Positions 12,601 to 17,293 of a stretch of 64,000 bases of DNA are shown here, in pieces. Under the pieces are notes generated by a model that was given only the letters and a program-made list of their open reading frames with translations, had not been told where the DNA came from and did no database searches. Location of the stretch: NCBI RefSeq assembly GCF_011761945.1, contig NZ_JAASQV010000003.1:1-64000 (forward strand), written 5' to 3'. A program made the position numbers and the translations under genes. The stretch is from Sphingomonas leidyi. Its GTDB lineage: Bacteria > Pseudomonadota > Alphaproteobacteria > Sphingomonadales > Sphingomonadaceae. Numbering within the stretch: position 1 is the stretch's first letter; every line of letters begins with the position of its first letter.

Positions 12601-13377
12601 GCCAGCGTCCGCGGCGATACCGACGGCCGCTTCCGCGCCGGCTTCGAGAAGCCGCTGGGCGGCGACTGGATGATCGGCGGCGCGATCGGCTATGACAGCC
12701 TCGGCAATGCCAGGATCGACGGGCTGCGCGCCAATTCGGACGGCGACGGCGTCCATGCCGGCATCGGCGCGCGCTATGCGGGGACGAGCGGCGCGCAGTT
12801 CGCCGCCTCGGTGAGCGGCGGCTGGCAATGGACCGAGCTGCGCCGCGGCGTGAGCATCTTCGATCCGCGCCAGGGCGTCGGCAACCAGGGCACCGGCTAT
12901 CTCCAGGGCAGCGCCGAAGCGGCCTGGGTGCTCGGCCAGGGCATGGTGTTCGCCCGGCCGGCGGTGCGCGGCTTCGTCACCGCGCTGCGCCAGGGCGGCT
13001 TCGCGGAGCGCGGGCTCGAGGGCCTGGGCGTCGAGAGCCTCTCCCATACGCAGTGGATCGGCACCGTCGCGCCCGAACTGAGCCTGGGCGTGCGGCTGGC
13101 CGGCAACGGGCCGACCAGCGCGACCTTCGCGATCACGGGCGGCGGCGTGTTCAACACCACCGACCGGATCGCGGCGCCGTTCCGTTTGCTCGGCGGCAAC
13201 GCCTCGGCCGCGCCGGCGACGATCACGACGCTGATGGATCGCCAGGCCGCGCATGTCGGCGCGGAGCTGCGCGTGGTGGGCAACGAGAACCTGTCGCTGC
13301 GGCTCGGCTATGATGGCGAGTTCGGCAAGCGCACCAGGGACCACCGCGCCAGCCTGAGCGCCCGCATCCGCTTCTGA
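664..13377 (+). CDS. Giant glycine-rich repeat autotransporter (type V secretion)
   Basis: This 4,237-residue protein is predicted to be exported and to place a long repeat-rich passenger on the cell surface through its own C-terminal barrel. The ATG follows a GGGGGA ribosome site. Residues 1-88 form an unusual charged N-terminal extension. A signal-peptide-like hydrophobic stretch follows at about 89-109 (LLLAMGTAAW, then ATTAAA). From about residue 378 to 3,622 there are about 51 copies, counted by eye, of a roughly 65-residue unit. Each unit carries the block AQS(I/V/L)GGGGG, often followed by GGFNV, and a second arm like GIGGSGGTGGNGG. Residues 3,950-4,237 look like an autotransporter beta-domain: they start near GCVWSQAGG, contain alternating aromatic and glycine strands, and end in ARIRF with the terminal phenylalanine typical of outer-membrane barrels. 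A hairpin terminator follows, so it is probably monocistronic. The ligand is unknown; adhesion or aggregation is the usual role of such proteins. Confidence 0.9.
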   Translation: MVRRTDAVRLARLAALVDATGDAVDADRLTRIQRSDFISEIGAVLSLLADRSAALSHALERLRDRIAGAGAPRRPRQADRKLFGTLARHLKRIGLLLAMGTAAWATTAAANTSVSRMALTKAMMAPMPTPPPLPVVAVGDLVHNPVTDADERVVEVINAALVRTDQNNTILLANTVGQTFTDTNTNITYTVSAVQLTSGQVTGVTLDKSGGGTVTTPIVTDVSAGVGSAPPPQGNGSTGTTSSGFTFPAAAGDVHQYSNVQRGANGGNGSFGAGVRICIFGGCFTIGANASAGGAGANGPDITATVTPANNGNITTISDNLPGIAAISAGGNGGNGGDGAGNVRGGAGGGAGRGGNVSLTSSVTVSTSGVRSYGILAQSVAGRGGTGGTGYLFSGGGASGPAAQGGTVTVNNSGQIQTTNTGAIGILAQSLGGNAGTSGGSYGIVGNPGSGSVGGDGGNVTVEHSGIVRTSGVDAIGIQAQSIGGTGGNVGGTGGIATFGGTAGNGGNGGNATINVRAGAEVTTTKSGAYGVFAQSIGGGGGSAGGSGGLVAFGSDGSTAGNGGIASVLVEAGATITTGGANAHGVFVESVGGGGGAGGASGGAVAVGGKGGSGGTGGAASATIAGSVRTGGVDARGVFVQSVGGGGGSAEGTGGLVSIGGSGTGGGLAGSASASIAATGSVVTTGKGADAVFVQSVGGGGGAGSGSGGVVALGGTGGTGGNGGMVTVGNAGTVRTEGDGARGIFAQSVGGGGGKGGDSGGLVTIGGNGSAASTGGTVTITNTGSVTTLRNNATAIFAQSVGGGGGDGGTTGGVLLTIGGKGASGGNAGIVTVNHSGNIGTGGNDSNGIFAQSIGGGGGNGGASASLSAFVGVAIGGAGSAGGNGGTVDVNLTPRSVTIGGVPTQLDPFIATSGDRSRGIQLQSIGGGGGNGGFAVQATGGFFGGASVAIGGSGGTGGTGGHVTLDGDAVILTTGDNAQGILAQSVGGGGGAGGFTVSVAAAAGPALGASISLGIGGSGGTGGNGGLVEVHSGGAIQTDGDFSTGLLTQSVGGGGGNGGFNVSAAVAAGGGGAVSFAVGIGGKGANAGNGGVVDTDFDGTISTGGDDAGGAVIQSVGGAGGSGGFNVSGAVSFAGTTSVGVAVGIGGAGGGGGDGGKVTGRVGGNVQTTGDRATGVLIQSAGGGGGNGGFNIAGSISGSGSYAGGISVGLGGAGAGGGGGGDVTGTAAGTIYTSGDQSDGLLVQSLGGGGGSGGFNISGSIAGSATFGGGLSVGLGGAGGTGGNALHATGTALGAVHTLGDQSRGVVVQSNGGGGGVGGFNVSGSIGGSGSYGAAVNIGLGGSGGGAGNGGEVDASAVSILTEGNQSGGFLAQSAGGGGGAGGFNVAGGVSFGGTAAGALSVGLGGSGGGGGNAMRVGATVTGNVVTLGDQSTAITAQSLGGGGGTGGFNVSGGIGISGTIAGAINIGIGGSGGTGGDAGIVKLDVTGTTATAGDKSDGILAQSVGGGGGAGAFNVSGGIAVAKDGAGTLGIGLGGAGGSGGDGKAVTLNVNQGVADTGDTLVAVSTEGDDARGIVAQSLGGGGGNGAFNVTGGIAGSKSGAGNIGVGIGGAGATAGNAEAVIANINGDVATRGARSGGALIQSVGGGGGNGGFNVSGGIAVSKELTGNVLVGVGGFGGAGGDAGTVDAALTSDIGTRGDDSLGLTVQSLGGSGGNGAFNVTGGLSLSAGNGSSGTLGVGVGGFGDSGGNAKAVTAALTGDVATLGARSGAILIQSAGGGGGNGGFNVTGSIALSSGGTGTLGIGIGGFGGDGGDAATVDATLSGNVATSGAESAGALIQSLGGGGGNGAFNVTGSLSISAGNNTSIGAAIGIGGFGGDGGISQKVTASVTGDYRTRGGDSAGVVAQSIAGGGGAGGINVSGAIALSTGTAGTASIGIGGFGGDGGKAGDVDLTRIGDTVTSGTDSDGVVAQSIGGGGGRGGINVAGGIAGSTSGSTGAFGFGLGGFGGGGGEAGNVTARVTGNVLATGNGGVVAHAAQTINFLGFDFTFPAYRTIANGSNGVIAQSVGGGGGQGGLNVTGQIALTSPGSSSASRVASLGIGGFGGDGGNAGTVDLTVKAPGTDRVQVVASGDERSAVIAQSLGGSGGIGGINVSGGISLDGQLTVGIGGFGGDGGLGRKVTANVDADLFAQGAKARGLLVQSVGGGGGTGGINISGGITADSTATEPTLVFGIGGFGGAGNASGDVIATQNGQVLVDGYEAAGIIVQSVAGGGGDGGLNVSAALNNAGAGKSKLTGVALAAGLGGTGGTGADAGDVTFTSNGNVLVNTKVTTGAGGAVTLSATDYVGKAPGILVQSVGGGGGQGGIDVAGAVSRQGAPIALGIGGTGGAGGNAGDVTVTRGYTMVGGIETETPGLIRTFGDESNGMTVQSIGGGGGNAGFNLVLDVTLAPAGNSPFAAVVNVGGAGGDAGAGGDVTLRHRGDIGTSGALSDGILAQSISKGGGNGTFNLAGGYTRDANQLNLSIGGRGGIGGEAGDVEVSQDGTIVTTGERSIGIHAQSIGGGGGNASFDFGLVPGAKNQFALSLGQSGGTGGTGGEVTVNAKGAIDTSGGYSSAIFAQSVGGGGGNSGSFKIGGTVGTGSGTSAQSFAGSVGVGLDGGVGATGGAVSVVNAANLTTRGVESRGIWAQSIGGSGGAGGSGTGVMVNTTAALTVAVGGTGGVGSKSSTVDVGNSARIVTGGDDADGILAQSIGGGGGTGGFAASIALQYKGSGNTSNTMGIAVGGSGGTAGVGDTVTVTNTGVIATTGARAFGIRAQSIGGGGGIGGAVIDFRAQGKSANNSINVNVGGAGGTGEKAGDVAVTNEGLIWTKGEDAAGISANSIGGGGGDAGLVLQLAVGATGADKQTHSARVTIGGNGGSGGAGGKVTVVNRDTGGTNSGDILTEGKGAYGIFAQSLGGGGGNSSTILALTGVSSGKDSVAFGFNFGAVGGSGNIGGVVDVTNAGTIETKGEGAHGILAQSIGGGGGNGGMALTGSLLIGAPTSAPLIAIGGVGGNGGNGGAVTVTNSGSILTRGAKANGIVAQSIGGGGGNAGLGVALTPEPASLTLSNTIALIVGLTGGGTGGTGGAVTVNQTGDITVLGAGSQAIVAESINGGGGTLGFDFSGITGLPGLPVVGPGGNTQRPNPLLVARAGADGASGMNAGKVTVNSNGTIGAGGRNGVGISNQAIGGGGGTIDIDLDIVALHDPTVTDPQAPIGVRLALGGLGGADNDGDDITGSHSGSVTTNGDGAAGALTQSIGGGGGRGIIDVTAELASFFAGASITLGADGTTGASGGAIQRGMTGAISTTGKFAPGAIVQSIGGGGGSAIVEIALGTGATAAAPSVLNIDSTAPGTAPTANLSPESQRALAYWLAGAGADPLAVAPPAVPPTVITLGANGGAGLDGGTVALAYAGGFATLGDYSPALVVQSIGAGGGEVRLTGGSASVTLGGSGGASGNGGSVTVSNNGAVQTAGNHAHGVFLQSIGGGGGAVLGAVDSASIAFNAANTGNGGAIRFDQTGNIAVLGANSVGVVAQSLGGGGGWVEGIFAGNGTGTGAGGAIDLRLSGSVFAAGLNATGIFAQSQGSTGAGNIRVTANNLVRGGAGTGAGIRLAGGAANLIQLTAGSISAVSGLAIDTGAGNDRVENSGTIIGNVDLGSGANALVNNANGTFIAFSRIDLRDGAGSSGSFANAGDFQMGLAASRTPIDLLNGATFANLDGVGTPATNLLYGARVINTVDLDGDFTQSATGHMAFDVAFGPYASDRVNVSGNTSVAGTGDVILTWMQDKNPVTLFATAGTATNNGLTIRDTLAVDYRVLANSAGIQLAFDTNFGQPFLNRNERALGAYMDRAVTAGSSAGIGRLLALLGNIQAGSEAQYRAIFDQLNPEPYLIASLTQFGAARDFSSNLFGCGTPAGPAGDGCVWSQAGGHVFRRSGDGEHASVRGDTDGRFRAGFEKPLGGDWMIGGAIGYDSLGNARIDGLRANSDGDGVHAGIGARYAGTSGAQFAASVSGGWQWTELRRGVSIFDPRQGVGNQGTGYLQGSAEAAWVLGQGMVFARPAVRGFVTALRQGGFAERGLEGLGVESLSHTQWIGTVAPELSLGVRLAGNGPTSATFAITGGGVFNTTDRIAAPFRLLGGNASAAPATITTLMDRQAAHVGAELRVVGNENLSLRLGYDGEFGKRTRDHRASLSARIRF
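1795..11550 (+). repeat. About 51 in-frame repeats encoding AQSxGGGGG units
   Basis: This is the coding repeat array of the autotransporter passenger. The period is about 195 bases, and almost every unit contains a run of five or six GGC codons after a CAGTCG or CAGAGC (Gln-Ser) pair. Units in the middle (about 3.6-7.5 kb) share an extra GGxN(V/I) tail. Units at both ends are more divergent, which fits expansion from the centre. Confidence 0.85.
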
Positions 13378-13384
13378 TCGCGCG

Positions 13385-13419
13385 GGCTGCCCAGGGCATG
13401 GGGCGGGCCCTGGGCAGCC
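13385..13419 (+). terminator. Hairpin after the autotransporter gene
   Basis: GGCTGCCCAGGGC (13385-13397) pairs perfectly with GCCCTGGGCAGCC (13407-13419) across a 9-base loop, starting 8 bases after the stop codon. There is no clear T run after it, so termination efficiency is uncertain. Position and stem strength make a terminator the best reading. Confidence 0.7.
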
Positions 13420-13446
13420 TATGGATCGGGAGGCTCATATTCTCCC

Positions 13447-13477
13447 CCGTCATCCCGCGAAGGCGGGGATGACGGGA
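13447..13477. repeat. REP-like palindrome, copy upstream of the GIY-YIG gene
   Basis: CCCGTCATCCC (13447-13457) and GGGATGACGGG (13467-13477) are perfect 11-base arms with loop GCGAAGGCG. This is the same element as in the cluster at 13943-14216. It belongs to the dispersed GTCATCCCCGCGAAGGCGGG family common between genes in alphaproteobacteria. Confidence 0.8.
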
Positions 13478-13537
13478 GGCGGTGAGATCACGGAGGGGCC
13501 GGGACGATGGATAATTCGCCAGGAACGGAACAAAGGA

Positions 13538-13861
13538 CTATACGTCAACGTCCTCAAGTGGATCGAAACCCCAGTCCTCGGCGAGGTCACGCCAAGTCGG
13601 GTTGTTCTCCTCGACAAGCCTGATCTTCCAGTCGCGATTCCACTTCTTGATCTGCTTCTCGCGGATGATCGCAGGCTCCATTTCTTCATGGACCTCAAAC
13701 CAGACGAGGCGCTTGCAGCCATGTCTCTTGGTGAATCCCTCAAGCATGCCGGTGCGATGCTGGTAGATGCGGCCCGGCAGGTCTGAGGTGACGCCGGTGT
13801 AAAGCGTGCCGATGCGCTTGCTTGCAACAATGTAGACGGCCGGGATGCGATCCATTGGCAT
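13538..13861 (-). CDS. Small GIY-YIG nuclease family protein
   Basis: This 107-residue protein is a stand-alone GIY-YIG domain of the small YhbQ/UrvC-like class. The hallmark pair is present in relaxed form: VYIV near residue 9, then LYTGVTSD near 19-26. The Arg of GRIYQHR (about 31) and the Glu of EPAIIREKQIKKW (about 61-73) are also in place. The domain occupies nearly the whole protein, and there is no additional DNA-binding region. The start ATGCCAATG is near an A/G-poor leader, so Met1 or Met3 could initiate. The gene stands alone between palindromic repeats on both sides and is transcribed toward the 13447 copy. Such genes are known in this setting in alphaproteobacteria, but their cellular role is not settled. 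Nuclease activity is inferred from the fold only. Confidence 0.85.
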   Translation of the reverse strand: MPMDRIPAVYIVASKRIGTLYTGVTSDLPGRIYQHRTGMLEGFTKRHGCKRLVWFEVHEEMEPAIIREKQIKKWNRDWKIRLVEENNPTWRDLAEDWGFDPLEDVDV

Positions 13862-13942
13862 CGGCTAGCGTCGCGTGGATGTCGAAGCTTGGACGCATTC
13901 GCCATATCGCGCCAAAGCCAATCTCGCTTTCCTCCCTGCGCC

Positions 13943-14216
13943 CGCCTTCCCTGTCATCCCCGTCCTTCCCCCGTCACCTCACCGCCCTTCCCATCATCCC
14001 CGCCCTTCCCGTCATCCCCGCCCTTCCCGTCATCCCCCCGCCTCTTCCGTCATCCCCGCGAAGGCGGGGATCCAGGGCCAGGAGCAATGGTCGCGAGGCT
14101 GGGTTTGCCGTCTCCGGCGAGCCCGCGCGCGATTGCTTCGATTGTCCCGGATTACCCTGGATCCCCGCCTTCGCGGGGATGACAGGAAGGGCGGGGATGA
14201 CGGAAGAGGCGGTGGG
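13943..14216. repeat. Cluster of 18-base tandem repeats and REP palindromes in opposed arms
   Basis: Left arm: 18-base units CGCCCTTCCCRTCATCCC at 13983-14000, 14001-14018 and 14019-14036, a looser copy at 13943-13960, then a variant at 14037-14056 and the palindrome half at 14057-14077. Right arm: CCCTGGATCCCCGCCTTCG begins at 14155 and mirrors that half; 14176-14193 and 14194-14216 are inverted copies of the 18-base unit and its variant. The order of the two units is swapped relative to a true mirror image. About 77 bases separate the arms. No gene lies here. Confidence 0.8.
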
Positions 14217-14291
14217 ATGCCAAGGCGGCGCCCCGACGAAGGAAATCGGGCAACGAGCAAGCCAAGGCCTGGGCCCATCCCCGCCCCATGC

Positions 14292-15947
14292 CTATCGCAT
14301 GGTGCGGATCTCGTCGTCCCGGCCCGTCATTTCCCAGCGGATCAGCGAGATCGGGATCGAGCCCGCCGCGCGGAAGCGATCGTGGAACGTCTTGATGTCG
14401 AACCCGTCGCCTTCGCGCATCGCCACATCGGCGAGCAGCTTCTCCAGCTCCACCTTGCCCATGTAATAGCCGATGCCATAGCCGGGCTGGCGCAGGTACA
14501 GCTCGATGTCGAACTGGGCGACGGCATCGCCCGGCTGCATCCATTTGGGCGTGCGCGCGATCAGCGAGGCATTGGCCTGTTTCCAGGTCCATTCGTTCGC
14601 CTGCATCTTCAGCTCGGGCAGGATGCGCGCGGCGCGCTTGGCGCCCAGGATATAGTCGATCTCGCGCGCCTTGGGCCGGTCCTCCAGCATGCCCGACTGG
14701 ATCAGGAACTCCTCAAGATAGAAGGCCCAGCCTTCGTTGCGCAGCCCGTTGACGAAGAACAGCCGCGGCTGCCCGCGCACCGGGCGCGTGTCGCGCGCCG
14801 CCTGGAGCTCGTCAAAGGCATGGCCGGGCAAATTGTGCGCGCGCAGCGGCCGGCCGTCGCGGAATTCTGCCTGGAAGAAGAAATGGAGATGCTGCGGCGG
14901 ATCGAACAGGCCCGGCCTGGACGGATCCTTCTCGAAGGGGAACTCGTACGGCCCCTCCTCCGGATCATGCTTCACATAGTCCGGGATCGTCACCCACTGG
15001 CCGTCGCGCAGGAACTTGAGCAGGTCCTCATCCTCCTGCTTGCGCTTGGCGTCGAACTCGGCGCGGGTCTTGACCGGCTCGGGCATCGGGATCGCGCGGT
15101 CGCGATGCTCCTCGATCTTCAGAAAGGCGAGCTGGCGCTGATATTCGCGCTCGCCGATCACCCGGACCTCCTCCGGAGTGTAGGGCAGCAGCAGCACATG
15201 CCTGAGATACCAGGCATAATTCTCCGCCCCCACGCCACCATAGGCGGGGAGCCCGGCCTCGATGCCCTCCAGCCACGCCTTGAACGCCGCGGCCGCCGCC
15301 TGGGCGCGCTTCGCCGGGGCGACGAGCGATGGCTGGCGCTTCGCCGCGTCCGCAGCCAGCGCGCCATAGACGTTCACTTCCACCTGCTTCTGCACGATCG
15401 CCAGCCGGGCAAGGTCGCCGCGCGCATCGGTGAGGTTCGCCCGTGCCTGGCGCAGCGCCTCGGGCACGGCGTCGAGCCGGGCGGCCAGCGCCGCCGCCTC
15501 GTCCTTTGCGATCGGCAGCCTGGGGATGGCGATGGCGCCGTGCATCTTGGGCCCGAAGCCGAGATTGGTGGTGCTGTAGAAGGCCGGGTCGCGCTTCCAG
15601 GGCTGCATCACCCGGTGCTGGAACTCCAGCCCGCGCATCTCGGCAAGCGCCACCATGTAATCGACGCGCTGCGGGATCGGCCATGCGCTGTCGTCGATCG
15701 CCGCCAGCCGTGCCTCGAAGCGCTGGAGCCCGGCATAGTGGCGCGCCATTGCCTGGGGCGAATAATCGGGCACGCCCTTCACCATCGGCGGCGGCACGAA
15801 GGCGCGGAACTCCCTGTAGAGCGCGAGCAGCGCGTCATAGCCCTGCGGGGCCTGCGCCTTGGCCTGGGCGCAGGCGGGCCCGGCCAGCAGGAGAGGAAGC
15901 GCCGGCAGGGCCAGCAAGGCGGCGGCAAGTCCCAGACGCTTCTTCAT
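14292..15947 (-). CDS. Exported DUF885 family protein with altered zinc motif (copy 1)
   Basis: This 551-residue DUF885 protein belongs to a family of exported or periplasmic proteins related to zinc metallopeptidases. The chosen ATG (15947) follows GGGGAG and opens directly into a signal peptide (MKKRLGLAAALL, cleavage near CAQA); an upstream in-frame start lacks this logic. The family normally carries HExxPGH. Here residues 370-376 read AHNLPGH, so the first His and the catalytic Glu are replaced, while the later motif NEGWAFYLEE is kept. It resembles the copy at 46885-48579 along its length, including the C-terminal TGxDDE. It lies 35 bases downstream of the aminotransferase and is probably cotranscribed with it. 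Hydrolytic activity is doubtful; it could be a binding protein or use different chemistry. Confidence 0.8.
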   Translation of the reverse strand: MKKRLGLAAALLALPALPLLLAGPACAQAKAQAPQGYDALLALYREFRAFVPPPMVKGVPDYSPQAMARHYAGLQRFEARLAAIDDSAWPIPQRVDYMVALAEMRGLEFQHRVMQPWKRDPAFYSTTNLGFGPKMHGAIAIPRLPIAKDEAAALAARLDAVPEALRQARANLTDARGDLARLAIVQKQVEVNVYGALAADAAKRQPSLVAPAKRAQAAAAAFKAWLEGIEAGLPAYGGVGAENYAWYLRHVLLLPYTPEEVRVIGEREYQRQLAFLKIEEHRDRAIPMPEPVKTRAEFDAKRKQEDEDLLKFLRDGQWVTIPDYVKHDPEEGPYEFPFEKDPSRPGLFDPPQHLHFFFQAEFRDGRPLRAHNLPGHAFDELQAARDTRPVRGQPRLFFVNGLRNEGWAFYLEEFLIQSGMLEDRPKAREIDYILGAKRAARILPELKMQANEWTWKQANASLIARTPKWMQPGDAVAQFDIELYLRQPGYGIGYYMGKVELEKLLADVAMREGDGFDIKTFHDRFRAAGSIPISLIRWEMTGRDDEIRTMR

Positions 15948-15982
15948 CCTCTTCTCTCCCCGAATTCCATGGCTAGACGCGC

Positions 15983-17152
15983 TCAAAGCGCGTTGAAGAA
16001 CCGGCCGAGCCGCTCCATCGCCTCGGCCACCCGCGCCTCGGATTCCGATCCGAAGCAGACGCGCAGATGCCCCTCTCCGCCCGGCCCGTAGAAGCTGCCG
16101 GATTCGACCACGACATGCGCTTGCCTGAGGATCGCCATGGCAAGGTCCTGCGAGGAACGGCCGGTGCCGCGGATATCCGGAAAGGCATAGATGGTCCCTT
16201 CCGGCTCGGCGCAGGTGACGCCGGGCATCTGGTTCAGTGCCTGGACGACGATGTCGCGCTTGCGGCGATCCGCCTCGACCATCGCCAGCATCGCGTCCTG
16301 CGGCCCCTCCACGGCGGCGCGGGCGCCTTCCTGGATGAAGACGTTGACATGAGTCACGTCGGTCATGGTGATGCGCAGGATCGCGGGCATCAGCTTCGCA
16401 TCGGCGGTCAGATAGCCGATCCGCCAGCCGTCCATCGAATAGGCCTTGGTGAAGGCGAAGCAGGTGATCGTCCGGTCGCGCATGCCGGGCAGGCTGGCGA
16501 TGCTGACATGCTCGGCCTTGCCATAGGTGATGTATTCATAGACCTCGTCGGACAGCACCAGCAGGTCGTGCTCGATCGCCAGGTCGGCGACGTGCTGCAG
16601 CTCCGCGCGGCTATAGACGCGGCCGGTGGGATTGGCCGGGTTGACCAGCACGATCATCCGGGTGCGGTCGGTGATCCGGGCGGCGATCTTCTCCTTCGAG
16701 ATCGCGAAATTGTCCGCCTTGTCGAGCTCGGCGATCACCACCTTGCCGCCGGCCAGCTCGGTCTTGCCGATATGCTGGGGGTAATAGGGATCGAGCAGGA
16801 TCACTTCGTCGCCCGGATCGATCGCGGCCATGAAGGCGGCGAACGAGGCATGGGTGAGCCCGTTGCACACCAGTATCTCGTCCACCCCGTAATCCAGGCC
16901 ATTGAACGCGGCGAGCTTCCCCGCCAGCGCCTGGCGGAAGGAGAGCGTGCCGCGGAAATCGCCGTAATGGACGATGCCCGCGTCGAGCGCGGCCTTGGCG
17001 GCGTCCTTGATGTGCGCCGGCGTGTCGGCGTGCGGCCGGCCGAACTCGAGATGGATCAGGTCCACCCCCGCCGCATCCAGCTTCGCCGCTTCGTCGTACA
17101 TGCCGAAGCTCTTCTTCGATCCGCCCGTCAGGCGCTGTGCCGGCCACTTCAT
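15983..17152 (-). CDS. PLP-dependent class I/II aminotransferase
   Basis: This 389-residue enzyme of the aspartate-aminotransferase fold transfers an amino group from an amino acid to a 2-oxoacid. It shows NPANPTGR, SDEVYEYITY and the cofactor lysine K236 in TKAYSMDGWRIGY, and the C-terminal GHLRVCFGS contains the carboxylate-binding Arg. There is no signal peptide, so it is cytoplasmic. The ATG at 17152 has GGGAGG at good spacing; a GTG 15 bases upstream lies inside that site and is unlikely. It is first in a two-gene unit with the DUF885 gene. A shared promoter motif (17181-17197) sits 28 bases before the start. Substrate specificity cannot be read; an aromatic amino acid would match the indolepyruvate-type oxidoreductase at 31-35 kb. 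Confidence 0.88.
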   Translation of the reverse strand: MKWPAQRLTGGSKKSFGMYDEAAKLDAAGVDLIHLEFGRPHADTPAHIKDAAKAALDAGIVHYGDFRGTLSFRQALAGKLAAFNGLDYGVDEILVCNGLTHASFAAFMAAIDPGDEVILLDPYYPQHIGKTELAGGKVVIAELDKADNFAISKEKIAARITDRTRMIVLVNPANPTGRVYSRAELQHVADLAIEHDLLVLSDEVYEYITYGKAEHVSIASLPGMRDRTITCFAFTKAYSMDGWRIGYLTADAKLMPAILRITMTDVTHVNVFIQEGARAAVEGPQDAMLAMVEADRRKRDIVVQALNQMPGVTCAEPEGTIYAFPDIRGTGRSSQDLAMAILRQAHVVVESGSFYGPGGEGHLRVCFGSESEARVAEAMERLGRFFNAL

Positions 17153-17180
17153 CCCTAGACCTCCCACGACTCCGATACCT

Positions 17181-17197
17181 GTGATTAATTGCGTGAT
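17181..17197 (+). promoter_or_regulatory. Shared 17-base promoter motif, site A
   Basis: The sequence is GTGATTAATTGCGTGAT. It matches RTGANNAANNGCGTGAT, also found at 28493-28509 and 46480-46496, with a partial match at 26256-26272. Read toward the aminotransferase it is a direct repeat of ATCAC at 12-base period, 28 bases before the start codon. Confidence 0.55.
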
Positions 17198-17204
17198 ATA
17201 TGAT

Positions 17205-17232
17205 ATTTCAAGCTTGAAATTTCAGGCTTGAA
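17205..17232. promoter_or_regulatory. Tandem palindromes, candidate MarR operator
   Basis: ATTTCAAGCTTGAAAT (17205-17220) is a perfect 16-base palindrome. It is followed immediately by TTCAGGCTTGAA (17221-17232), the same core with one mismatched pair. The site lies between the divergent aminotransferase and monooxygenase genes. The overlapping TTGAAG (17228-17233) and TAGATT (17252-17257) could form a weak -35/-10 pair for the plus-strand operon. The MarR regulator encoded third in that operon is the obvious candidate ligand. Confidence 0.6.
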
Positions 17233-17293
17233 GCATTTACGCTCCTGGCGCTAGATTGAGACGGACTGGAGTCGCCGCGATGGAGTCGGGTCA

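Noticed and set aside
613..13344. Two antisense reading frames of 2,052 and 1,948 codons (613-6771 and 7498-13344, minus strand) inside the autotransporter.
   Set aside because: They are compositional mirrors of GGC/GCG-rich sense codons, with Ala/Asp/Arg monotony, no signal or domain and no ribosome sites.
13421..13786. Plus-strand 121-codon frame opposite the GIY-YIG gene.
   Set aside because: It is the complement of a recognisable nuclease and includes a REP palindrome; its amino-acid sequence shows no domain.
13943..14056. Short regular repeats resembling a CRISPR array.
   Set aside because: The 18-base units are contiguous with no unique spacers, and they belong to the REP family.
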